A model generated the notes under the pieces. The model was not told where the DNA came from. It made no database searches and saw only the letters and a program-made list of their open reading frames with translations. A DNA stretch of 64,000 bases, taken from positions 124,001 to 188,000 of the forward strand of contig JAKJXP020000066.1 of NCBI GenBank assembly GCA_022225965.2, written 5' to 3'. The stretch's first letter is position 1, and every line of letters begins with the position of its first letter. The stretch is from Diatrype stigma (taxonomy: Eukaryota; Ascomycota; Sordariomycetes; Xylariales; Diatrypaceae). A program made the position numbers and the translations under genes. Positions 23,920-34,930 of the stretch are shown piece after piece.

Positions 23920-25548
23920 ATGAGATCCGCGCTGATCGCAGGCGGCGCTGCCGGCCTCGGCTTCGTAAGCCCTCTTTCTTTTCCTTTCGATTGGTGTCAG
24001 ACTATCTGTGACTACCTAGCTAACTCGCAAACCGAAGGTCTCGACTGCTTATGCTTCACCACTGCACAGCAGCTTGGGGAAGAGAGATAAAATCTCGAGC
24101 TGTGGCGTTCACTGGATGGCTGGTGACGATGTCACGATAGCCGCCGGTGGTGATGAGCGCAGGGGCTTCAACTCGGCCGTGGACGATTTCTGCGGGCAGG
24201 CCAACGGGCAGACCGTCCCAGGCGGTGGATATCTCTCCCTAGCTACCGAAGTCTACCTCAACGGAGGCAAGGACCCGAAGGTGTACGGTCTCATTGGTTA
24301 TGTCTTCTGTAGGTCCTCAGGTCGTTCTGTTCCCTGGGGAATATGCTGACTGACCAACTCAGTTGAGGTCCACAACAAGCAAGATGATGACCATACCGTC
24401 GACAGTAAGCGATCCTCCACTCCGGAGTGACAACGGGCCGAGCTTTTTAGTTTATGTGCTGACCATGCTACAGGCGAAACATGCAAAGGGTATCTCAAGA
24501 AACTGTCGGAGGACGGCGCCAACTGTCACGGCAACGAGCACGGGGACACGAAAGGCGGCACTTGGCAGATCAGCGACAACGGGGCCGACATCTCATACCA
24601 CGCCATCGCCTCGTACGTGCCGCCGCAGCAGGACGCGCTGAACAAGCTCTGGACGGACGGCGCCATCTCGGAGCAGAAGGTGAACAAGGGGGCCGGACCG
24701 CCGCTCGACCCCATGCCGCTTGACTCGCACGCGGCCGTCAAGCCGGTGGCGTGCCACAGCCACAACGACTACGAGCGCGAGGTGCCGCTGTTCCAGGCCC
24801 TGGCCGCGGGCTGCGTCTCGACCGAGGCGGACGTGTGGCTCGTCGGCGACGACGTCTACATCGGGCACACGTCGCCGGGGTCGGGGCGGTCCCTCGGGAA
24901 GCAGTACGTCGACCCGCTGCGGGCGATCCTCGACCACAACAACGACGGCGGGGACGGCAACGCGGGGGTGTACAAGGCCAGCCCGGGCCAGAGCTTCACG
25001 ATCCTGGTGGACTTCAAGACGAGCGCCGACGGCACCCTGGACGCGGTCGTGGCCGCGCTCCAGCCCCTGCGCGAGAAGGGCTACCTCAGCCACGTCGACG
25101 GCGACCAGTTCGTCGAGCGCCAGGTCACCGTCGTGGCGAGCGGCTCGGCGCCGCTCGACCGCATCTCCTCGGGCGACGGCGTCCCGGACCGCGACATCTT
25201 CTACGACGCGAAGGTCGACGCCCTCGGCGACGAGGACTACACCACGCTGAACTCGAACTACGCCTCGGGCGCCTGGAACAGCGCCACGGGCGGATCCGAC
25301 ACGACGGCTGCGCAGCAGGTTTCTGATGCTCACGATAAGGGGTTGAAGGTCCGCTACTGTGAGTATATACCTATATATAATCTACCCTATATACCCGAAG
25401 ATCCCTTGTGGAAGGAAAGCTTGCTAACATTACTGTGCGTAAAGGGGACTTGCCGAGTGAGGATCTTTGGGAAAAGCTGATCGGCTTAGGTGTCGATAGG
25501 CTCAATGCTGATGATATGTCGAACACGGCAAGATTACCTCGTATCTAG
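23920..25548 (+). CDS. secreted fusion: small Cys-containing domain plus Aim6/GDPD-like phosphodiesterase
   Basis: Five exons (23920-23964, 24038-24308, 24363-24404, 24474-25358, 25445-25548) encode 448 residues. Residues 1-21 are a signal peptide interrupted by intron 1. A Kex2-type KR follows (GKR before DKISSC). Residues about 27-165 form a domain with four cysteines (CGVHW, DFCGQ, ETCKGYL, ANCHGN) and a conserved-looking GYVFFEVHNKQ strand. It resembles small secreted proteins of filamentous ascomycetes but I cannot name the family. From about 205 the sequence matches Aim6-type PLC-like phosphodiesterases: HSHNDY (214-219), EADVWL, YIGH, ILVDFKT, and the C-terminal GLKVRYW followed by VDRLNADD. 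The His, Glu, Asp and second His of the GDPD-like site are all present. Both parts lie in one uninterrupted exon 4 frame, so the fusion does not depend on a splice guess. The likely role is extracellular hydrolysis of a phosphodiester. The substrate is unknown. Confidence 0.83.
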
Positions 25549-26064
25549 ACTCTGGAATATTAGGCAATATCCGATTAGCGCTGCCTAATCGAGTTCTAAT
25601 GTTGTATTACATGAGTGCTATAAATCAGGAGTAGCTTATTGCTCTTCCGTTAGAGTTACTGGTCGGGTGACGATGATGAACATATGCATCTTCGGAAGAT
25701 TCGTCATCCCGACAGTGATGATATCAACCACGTCCTATCATCGTATATTAGCCTGTGGAGATATTGGGCCTGCTCATCTCAGCTTGTTGTCCAGGTTTCT
25801 TATGCATGTAGTTTTATGATTATAGCCCCCTTATCAAACGATGCATAACTACCTTACCGCGGGGGAGAGGGGGTTCGGGAGACGGTCTTGGACTCATGGA
25901 GGCAATACGTTTTGATCGCAATCGCGCACCTAAGCTATTCATATGCCGGAATGCTTCCTTAGATCCGACTTTTGAAGCCCAATTCCAGTTTTAGGCAGGA
26001 GGTAGGTAGGCCGTTCTTGATTGTTGATAGCTTCATCTACCTGTATTGCCCCTATTCCAAGAGC

Positions 26065-28647
26065 CTAAGACCCCGAACTCTGAACCGTTAACTTGCGCAT
26101 CAACCCAAGGGATGAGTTTGAGCCAGATCTCTGTGCCCTATGAGCAATGGAAAGAGCTGGTCCTGGCTCCCGGCGTATCGAAGTCGCGTTGATATGCGAT
26201 CGAGGGAACAAGCCAATTTTCCCCTTCTTCGTCATCCCCACCCAGCACCAATCACTCTCTTGAACCCCTATTGAAAATGATTAGTTCAAGCCCATGGTCC
26301 ACCCATCAAGTGAAGGGCCGGTCTCCCCACAGTCCTCGGCGTCCATAGCTGAACAGCGAACGAGACCGGGGGTGTAGGAGTCTCAGACTTACAGCTGATG
26401 TTGTAGATCGTCTCGTACAAACCAAAGCTTAACCAGCCCGCATTTGTATTCTTGAAATCCCGCTTGTCCCACGTCCAGCTCGTCGTGGCCGCAAGCCCGC
26501 TGTTGCTGATCTCGGGCGGAAATTCGGGAGGCTCGATAGCTATCAGGTTGGCGGGGAACGACCCCCGAACGCCCTCGTGCCACCCCATGCACCACTTGCC
26601 TTTCCACTTCTCCGGGAACTCGATGCCGACGATGCGGGAGCCCGCTAAGAACTGGATGACCCCATCTTTGCCACCATCCGGGTCGGTCAGGGGGCGCGAA
26701 CCTTTCTTTCTCTCGTGGTTCTTCAGCGCCACAGCGGCTGGGAGTTTGGCCAGAGCCTTCCTGTCCGGATACGGGTTTGCGGCAGGCGAGCCAGGGAAGT
26801 GGAGGTCGTATTCGTTTCGGAGGTGGTTGTTCTTCTCTATCTTGCCGTAAAGCACCGTTACACCCTCCACCTCTGGGAGGGGGTGGGGATGCCGCGCAAG
26901 GTGTTGGAACAGTTGCTCTTCTCTGGTGAAGACAGTCGCGTCGGCCTCGTGTACTGTGTGTCCTTGTTGGACGCAGAAAAGACACCCGTACTGAATGGCA
27001 TGTGCCGATTTCGCCTTCATATGCGACTTATGTATGAGTCGAGGACGGTATAGCACCCCAGACTTACACCAGTTCCCGCTCGCTGCGGCCTTGTCAGTAA
27101 AGCCAACCCCCGTTGTCAATAAATATAGCTTACAGTCTCCGCTCATATCGAGCTCAAGCTCTGCTAGACTATGACGGAATTCGCAGTCCGAACAACGAGC
27201 AACGCCCCCGCTTGTCCCCTGGTCACGCTTGGTGTTAGAACAAGTGCGGCCTGAATTATATAGTTTGACATGACAGCCGGTTCAAGATCTTGTGGACTTA
27301 CATGTTCCATGACCCCTTTTGTGGCAGCTTGGTATCCTTGGTTCCTGAAGGCTAGGGCACCGGGGCAGAATCCGTCTAATTGATATAGGGTGCTTTCAAT
27401 CCCCATTTGGCGGTTCGCCATCGAGCGAGTTGATCTCCTATCCGATGCATCTATGGTAGATTCGTTGGCTAGGATAAGCCCGGCCTCGAAATTCCTCGCA
27501 GGGACGATTGTTTGTGGGGGGGAAGGGGACATTGCCGGCCTGGGCTTCGTGTGAGAAATCACAATGCTTTGGGACAGTGAGGTGGTTCTTGTGTCACTGC
27601 TTGGTGCCGTCGTTGAGGTCCTTGGTGCCGAGAGGTAGCTGTCAGCGGTGCTATATGCACTTTCTGTGTATACGGACGTCCTCGTTCCTGTAGTCCCGGC
27701 ACTCAGAGAAGGGTTCCTTGTTTTTGTTGAACTTTGGAGAGTTAATTTGTCCAACCTATTGACTACTATGCCCTGTTTTGCAGCATTTTCGTTGTTCAGT
27801 ATAGTTCCTTCAGGTATACTGTTGTTTGGTGGCCACGAGGTCGTTGATGTCTGCTCGTTGACCCATGCTGATATCCGGGGGCTCGTAGGTGAGGGCACTA
27901 GTGACTCAGAACCGACTACTGGACTGACAGGCTGCGATACTAGGCGAACAATTCCGCGCTCTGCTCCGAGTATATCAGGACTTGATGGTCGGCGATGACG
28001 CTCGTCCATCGCCCCAGGCGTTGGAGGCAGAGCACAGTTCGGGGGCTTGCCCCTGTCCCTCATGATGTTTTTTCTTATAGACGGCTGGGCTAGTCTCGGA
28101 ACCTGTGACCATGCTGCTGCGGGCATGACAGGGGATGGAATATCACATGGACGCGTAGGCTCTGCAATCCTCATCCTTTTGATTGTCTCTAGGAGGTTCA
28201 AAGCAAAGGCCTTAGATGCGGCCTGGACCTCTACGAAGCGCGCTGCGTCAAACGTCTCGATGTCGACAAAGTCGTCTAGATCGTACAGCAAGTCTTCTAG
28301 AGTTCTTTGCCTTTCTAGGATGCTGTCTACGGCCAAGTTAGCCGCTGATAATGGGGACTTTCCAGCCGTACGTCATTGTAGGGGGGGGGGGGGGGGTTCA
28401 TACCGTTACTCCTCATGACCTCTGTGAAAGCACGCCCGTATTCGGCAACTCGTCCATCCCAGAGCGGCTGCAACCGCTGTAAGGCTCGTTCTCCCTCTTT
28501 CATTAAAGATCGTGCCGATTTAAGCATAAGTCTCGCAACCTCGGGCTCGTCTTCTTGGCCAGTCTCGGCATTGTCGACTGCTTCCTTTGCCCTCTCAACA
28601 ACATCCCGGAAAGGTTGGAGGATGAGTTCCTCCACTTCAACAGCCAT
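26065..28647 (-). CDS. zinc-finger/SH3-like multidomain fungal protein
   Basis: Five exons on the minus strand (28647-28404, 28344-27302, 27218-27134, 27082-26393, 26267-26065) encode 754 residues. The N-terminal 130 residues are a predicted helical domain (VEVEELILQPF start) seen in a family of uncharacterised ascomycete proteins. A long Ser/Thr/Pro-rich linker follows to about residue 390. Then comes a CSDC pair (438-441), a C2H2-like finger (C491, C494, H518, H522) and two SH3-like units (about 599-641, and about 660-712 across the last intron, ending in GKIGLFPRSHI). All five exons join in phase and restore family motifs. Intron 1 contains a 16-base G run (C run on the sense strand). Intron 3 is 51 nt, a multiple of three, with no stop. 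The role is unknown, and the domain mix suggests a scaffold. No signal peptide is seen. Confidence 0.8.
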
Positions 28648-30153
28648 AGTTGTCGAACCCCGCGATGATCGCCACAGCTGAAATGGAGGGGCGTTCTTGG
28701 TGACCTGGCCGTATTCCCAGACGACAAGGTCAGATTACTTGAGGATGGAAACAAGAAACTACAAGCAAGGGATATAAGTGAGGATGGTTCATACTGCAGG
28801 TCAGGAACATACGAGACCTCGAGTTTGAAATTTGACCTGGTTCACATGGACAGCTACCTTCGGACTAATTGGATGACAGCTCTAGCTCACACAGCTGATA
28901 TAACATACCACGGGCAACAACCCACCTATTGCTTAGCTGCATGCTCGGCAGGCAGACCGGACTCGGCCCATGTTCGGATTCACCCATTCTGCTGGGACGC
29001 GGTGCCGAATTTGCCATGCAGGTGGAGAGACATCCGCAGTAGGACCCTGCACCGAGCACATGGACAGAAGGAGTGGCATGCTAGACTCCGTAGAGAGACA
29101 GGCTAGGAATGGAAGCGCTGCTGGCCACCGACGAGACTCCATAAGCCGTGGCGCTTCTGATCCCTGCCGATTCACAGGTGAAAGCTGCACGTCCCGACAA
29201 ATCGGCCTGCCTTCTCTAGAAAGCTCTTCCTTCCGTAGTCGCATTGTTCCTTGGGAGCCGTTGGTGAGGTTGCGGTTCCCATGGTGCCTTTCGACTCTCA
29301 CCGGGGGATGGATGGGATGGATGGGATGTGGGGACGCTTGGCGCCGATTCATGCACGTCAAGATCTTACACGGGAGCCCCATTCATCCACTCAGATGGTG
29401 TCTTTCGCACACGTGCTTGCCCCCCCTCCTATTCCTAATTTCCTATGTGAAAAGGGGCCGGGCGAACGGTGCTCTACCACACAAATCAGCCTCGCTTGTC
29501 AAACATAGACTAACAGGCGGATTTCTAATGCTAATTCGCCCATTTCGGTATGCAATCCGTCTGGAGCGTCTCACCGACTACATTTGAGACGGTCTTATGT
29601 ACTTCGTAACAGTGAGGTGTGATTGACCCACGCGTCGTCACATCATGAGTCTATCTATGCCTTGCTGCACCCCCTTTACTGGATGGCTTGAGACGGGCGA
29701 TTAATATGCAGGTTGAATACATGAGGATTGTTTCACAACGTCGAAACGTACATTATTCCTGCACATAAGTACCTTGTAGCAAAGACCAGAAAGAGTTGGC
29801 TGTAGTCAGCATGACAGATGTCGTCGGCACCTATCACTTAGCAGCATCCTTGGAGGCTCGAGTGCCTATGCAAATGAATGGCGCAAAAGATTACGCACGA
29901 ATCGATACTGGTGTTAGAAATAATCGTACATGGTGCCGAAAATCATTTTTCACAAATTTGATTATCATCCTCCAGTTCAATTTGGCGCATGTAGACAAGC
30001 CCGAAGAATGGGGAGGTCAAAGAACGGGAACCTGAAGAGTATTGGAATTGTCGTTTAGTACAATGTATCAACGGACCGAGTCGATCGGCTTAGCATCGAG
30101 GACAACTTCGATATGAAAAGGCCACCAATTACCAGTTACGGATGCCTTCCCCC
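28648..30153. other. intergenic, no gene seen
   Basis: About 1.5 kb. Short frames occur but none has splice or motif support. A run of GGGATGGAT units lies near 29305-29332. The region includes the upstream side of the zinc-finger/SH3 gene and the downstream side of the GH31 gene. Confidence 0.4.
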
Positions 30154-32326
30154 TTACTGCCTCTCAAAAACAGGGGTATACTCCAGGGGTGCGGCGACTG
30201 TAATAGACCTTCCACCCTCCAGGACATCGCCTACTAGCTCCCCCTGGGCAGTCAGCTGTTGCCACTTCGCAGGTCCAGGGAGAACAACCTCCCGCTCTCT
30301 TTGGCCGGCTTTGAAGATCGGCGCAACGAGGTACTTCGAGCCGAACATGTACTGGTCTTCAACCGACCATATGGCCTTCTCCGCCGGAAACTCGTAGAAC
30401 AGCGGCCGGATGACCGGGTCACCATGCGCGTGCGCCTCGTCCATCACGCCCCGAACGTAATCGCGCAGCTTCTCGCGGAGGAACAGGTACGTCTTGCAGA
30501 TCTCGTACACCTCCTCGCCGTACGACCACACCTCGTTCGGGGCTCCGGACAGGCAGTAGCTCCCGCCCGTGGTGCCGTGGCGCGGCTGCTTGGGCTCGCG
30601 GTCCCCGTGCAGCCGGAAGACGGGGCACCAGGCGCCCCACTGGAACCAGCGCGTGAAGAGCTCCCGGAAGGCCGGGTCCCGCGGGTCGCCGCCGTGGAAG
30701 CCGCCGATGTCGGTGGTCCACCACGGGATGCCGGCCATCCCCGCGTTGAGGCCCGCCGCCACCTGCACGCGCAGGGTCTCCCACGAGCTCGCGATGTCGC
30801 CCGACCACAGCAGCGCGCCGTACTTCTGGCTGCCGGCCCAGCAGCAGCGGATCAGGTTGACGACGTGATCCTGGCCCGCCGCGCGCTGGCCCTCGTAGAA
30901 CCCCCTCGCGTACTGCAGCGGGAAGGCGTTGCCGACCATCAGGTCCGGCCCCGCGTGGTACCGGTAGTTGTCGAAGTCGTAGTGCGTGTACTCGGGCTCG
31001 GCCTCGTCTAGCCAGAACACCCGCACGCCCTTGTCGAAGTAGTGCTTCTTGGCCTTCCCCCACACGTACGACCGCGCCGCCGGGTTCGTCGCGTCGAAGT
31101 GCACGCAGTTGCCCTCGCCATCCATCATGTTCCGCCACCCCCGGTCCTGCCGGATCAGCAGGCCCCGTTCGAGCATCTCGGCGTAGTTTTCGGAGCGCTG
31201 GTCTACCGTCGGCCAGATCGACACCATCAGCTCGATCCCTAGCGATTTGAGTTCAGCGATCATCGCATCTGTGCGTGGTGAAATTACGGTTAGCTTGGCC
31301 TCGGCTTTTCCTCCACTAACTACCGGACACGAAGGAGGAGAAAAGAATAAGAAAGGACTGCTGGGCACTGTTACTCGGAATGGCTAGGTACGTACCCGGA
31401 TCCGGCCAGAACGTAGGGTCGAACTTCCACTCGCCCTCGTACGGCCAGTGGAAGTAGTCGACCACGATGACGTCCATGGGCAGGCCGCGCTGCGTCTTGT
31501 GCTCGCGCGCCACGGCGAGCACCTCCTCCTGGGTCTGGTACCGGAGCTTGCACTGCCAGAACCCCAGCCCGTACTCGGGCATCGGCGGGACCTTGCCGAC
31601 GACGGCCGCGTACGCGCGCACGAGGCCCGCCGGCGCGTCCGCGTCGCCAACCACGACCCAGTAGTCCAGCGCGCGCGTCGAGTACGCCTCGAACGTCGTG
31701 GCGTTGCGCCCGAACACCGCCCGCCCCACCGCCGGGTTGTTCCACAGGAACCCGTACCCGCGCGACGACACGGCGAACGGGATCGACGCCTGCGAGTTGC
31801 GCTGCGCCAGCTCGACGTCCGCGCCCTTCAGGTTCAGAAACGACTGCTGGTACTGACCCATGCCGTAGATCTTCTCCTCGTCCTCGTCCCCATCTTTCCC
31901 CTTTATGGTCTCGAACCGCGCCGTCAGGTGCCAAGAGTCGGCGCCCGGCCGCCCGCGGAACTCGCGCCCCTCGATCCGCAGCGCGCTGGCCTTAGGGTCC
32001 TTCACGTCGACGCGCGAGCGCACGAATTCCTCGAGGATCGGTTTTCCCGTCTTGTCGTCCGCGATGCTGAGCTTGCCGCGCCGCGTGATCGTTGCCGTCG
32101 CCCGGCCGTTGCGGATGTGCGCCTTCCCGTCCTCGCCGTCCTCGATCGTGACTGATACGTTATCCAGTAGCGGGGGAAGCGGCTCCGTCAGCGCCCAGTC
32201 TTCGTCTGGGAACGCTGCTGCGGGCGTTGCGCGCACGCGGAAGGCGTGCGGGCCCCAGGCCTCGACGCGCAGGGTGTGCGAGTCGTAGCGGTATTCTAGC
32301 GTTTTCTTGTCGGGGTTCAGGAACAT
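30154..32326 (-). CDS. glycoside hydrolase family 31 (alpha-glucosidase/alpha-xylosidase type)
   Basis: Two exons (32326-31396 and 31268-30154) encode 681 residues. The N-terminal beta-sandwich (residues about 1-230) leads into the (beta/alpha)8 barrel, with YGLGFWQCKLRYQTQEEV and VVDYFHWPYEGEWKFDP. The nucleophile motif is FWLDEAEPE (D398), and the acid/base lies in LLWSGDIASSW (D468). HGDREPKQP and the C-terminal beta domain follow. The intron (127 nt, donor GTACGT, acceptor CGCACAG) restores WPDPDAMIAELKSLGIELMVSIWP exactly. There is no signal peptide, so it is probably cytosolic, like the YicI/XylS-type branch rather than secreted alpha-glucosidases. I chose ATG 32326 (context AAGATGTTC). 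An upstream in-frame ATG at 32410 would add a 28-residue leader with no family support. The product should release a terminal alpha-linked glucose or xylose. The substrate is not certain. Confidence 0.92.
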
Positions 32327-33064
32327 CTTCGGCGGTTGGCTTGTGTTGTACACTCCGGAGTTGCTAGCAGGACAAGTATGAATGAAAGTTTTCTGTAGTC
32401 GGACATACAATATTGTACTGCCATCATCTTAACTTTCTGTTGGTTCGAGGAATCTTTAAGGCTCCAACAGCTTGAGAGGCACCAAGCATGCTGCCTGACT
32501 GACCGCCGACGCCGGCTGCATGCCTCGATGTCCTGCGCCGCCCCGAGAGCTGTCAGTGGCGGAATGCGCACGTAATGTTGCTCGGCCTTGATCAGCCCGA
32601 CTAGTAGTTACGGGTTTATTTAGTCCAGTACCTGTCTGGATTATCATTCGCTTCGTCGCACGGATGCCGTTCCACTTCCTCATCGGTCTCGTTCCCGTGG
32701 CATGAGGGCCAAGCTCGATATGTATTTAATGATGCGGGGGTTGCAGCATGGCTTTGGGGAAATCATCATAACTCTCCACGAAAACCCACAGAGAGCGGAT
32801 TGTATTCTTGCCAAGCATGGGGAACCCGGCCCGGACCTCGCTTAGCTTTCGACGAAGCATGCGCGCCTATAGGATATCGCTGTGAAGTTCCCGCTTTGTC
32901 CAAAGGGGGTGATGGGGAGGGGAACTTTTCTCCATCGCCCCTTGATAAAGTGGAGGTAAAAGCCGTCAATTCAGACCTGCAATCACTACTGGAACAGGTA
33001 CTACCTAAAACTCACGTCATAAAGAGACACATGGCTGGTGGAGGATGAAAGTTGATTGTAGCTA
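32327..33064. other. intergenic, no gene seen
   Basis: About 740 bp with no supported gene. It contains the promoter side of the GH31 gene and the 3' side of the membrane-anchored protein. Confidence 0.4.
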
Positions 33065-34254
33065 TTATGAAACTGAGGCTGGCGGGTGTTTGTAAGCGAC
33101 CCAGGCCAAAATAAGTTGAAGTAACCCAACAATGAAGGATAGCAGTCCGAAAAGCACAGACAAGAATAGGCCTACGATGGCTACAGTCAGTGCGTTCCTC
33201 TCCGATGTGTGTCTCTCCACCCAGGCCACTATAGCGTTGGCTGGTGGTGGTTGCTTCACGATATTGTGAAGTACAGAGAGACGGCCTCCCCAGTAGTCAA
33301 AGGTCATATCCACGGGGGTATCCCGGACAAATCCAACCCATCTCCCTTCCGCATCAAAGCCATGCTTTTGGATCATATTCTCTAGAGACGCACTCGACCT
33401 TTTCTCACGTATGCTGGCTACCGGAAATAAGACATCATGGAACGTCAGGAGAGTCTCCAGGAGAAGCCTGGGCGGAAGGGTTCCCCTATTAATTGAAGTA
33501 AGTTAATGATAGACGGTAAACGGCTTTACGTAGTATCTCACCTCCGCAAGCTCTGTTCAAAACTGAGATCTAGTGACTCATGCTTGGATTTCTCCAGGTG
33601 CGCCCTTATAAACGCCACTTGATGGAAAACCTTGAGTGTCTTTGACTTGGCATCGAACATGAGGTGTTCCAGGATATTGTCGGTGCCCCTAATATGAATT
33701 CCGTATCTATTGGTGAGCTTCCAAGCTTTAAGGGATGCCTTCTTTGCCATCATTTCTGTGTTGTTCCACTGTTCTTCAGTTGACTGGACCTTTTCTATTC
33801 CAACGGTGAAAGCGTTCTCCATGAAATCGAGGAATGATACATCGCCGTCCCACTTGAAATGCTTATAGAAGCCCTGGCTGAAATTATCCGAATAGTGATC
33901 TCCAAATGTGCAGTTGACTGCAAAGGGAACCTCAACTGCTACTCGAGCTACGTGCCTTTTCTCTCTCAGACTAGCCCCTTCAGACTTCTGATCAACTGTC
34001 TTGGCGACGAATTCATCAAACGAAACCTTTGGGTCTTGGACAAGGAGTCTGACACAATCAGTGACATCCGTATGGGTCCTAAGCACTGGTGTGTCGAGTT
34101 GAATTACAGCATCTCCCGGAGCGGATGGGCAAACAATAGAACAATAGTGCTCGAAGTAGCTTTCAAACCTAGAGCTGCTGGTATGCTGAACCAAGTCCTC
34201 GCCAAAGACCGTCTGTACTATGTTCTGGCGCTCGATATCGCTTGGTTGATACAT
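33065..34254 (-). CDS. C-terminally membrane-anchored fungal protein of unknown function
   Basis: Two exons (34254-33542 and 33485-33065) encode 377 residues. The intron is 56 nt (donor GTGAGA, branch TTAAC, acceptor ATTAATAG) and joins in phase 2. The soluble N-terminal part of about 300 residues contains motifs I associate with a large uncharacterised ascomycete family: an N-terminal FGEDLVQ segment, a central IHIRGTDNILEHL...FHQVAFIRAHL, and GTLPPRLLLETLLTFHDVLFP around the splice. It ends with a WGGRLSVLHN segment and a long hydrophobic stretch (TVAIVGLFLSVLFGLLSFIVGLLQLILAWV, about 338-367) long enough for one or two membrane passes, then KHP near the end. The start chosen is MYQPSDIERQ. 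An in-frame ATG 22 codons upstream is less family-like. It is divergent from the trypsin-like protease gene 676 bp away. Confidence 0.78.
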
Positions 34255-34930
34255 AATTTTACTCGTGTGGTAATGCGTAGACAAAGAAAGAAAGGAAATC
34301 GTGCATAGCTTCAGCTTCAAGTATGGGCTGCGAACGATGTTGGGATGCTTGATGCTCCCAGAAACCCCAGGCGCAAAGGGTCCATCATAGTGTGGTACCT
34401 TAGTATCTCATCAGGTTATATTAGAGCTTGTGGCATAGCCTTCGAAAGGGGGCTATGCTGTATCATTGGACGTGAAGCGACCAAATGAGAATGTGAGACT
34501 GGCAAATTCGACTCAACCTCGATACCCGGGCGGTGGAGAGGATTGGCCGAAGCGAACAAGCCACCTACCGCACTGCCACCATCGGATATATATATATATA
34601 TCCTACCCCAGCTTGCCTGCGGGGTAAAGACTAATCAGATAATGCTGCGTGTCCTCAATACGCCCAAGAATCATACTAGGTCCTTCCCGGGTCTCGATCT
34701 TTCTCTCATACATGTAAAAATGTCATTGCAGTAATGTGTCAGCAGTCGGAAAATAATACAATGTTGCACCTTCACCGAGGCCCTGCGTCGATAGACAAGT
34801 ACGATACTGAATCAGATGAAGCTCCCTTCATATGCTAGGTTGACACTAACGAGCCACGAGTAGTTCATCGAAATCCCCGCAAGACGAACTACAATCTCCC
34901 TTAGAGTCTTGTCAGAATGATATCTCACGA
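34255..34930. promoter_or_regulatory. shared divergent promoter region
   Basis: 676 bp separate the two divergent start codons (34254 minus, 34931 plus). A TA dinucleotide run lies at about 34577-34594. Joint control of the two genes is possible but inferred from geometry only. Confidence 0.4.

Noticed and set aside
33065..34254. Possible gasdermin-like pore protein
   Set aside because: Length, motifs and C-terminal membrane segment do not match fungal gasdermin-like proteins. Only the gene arrangement with a protease suggested the idea.
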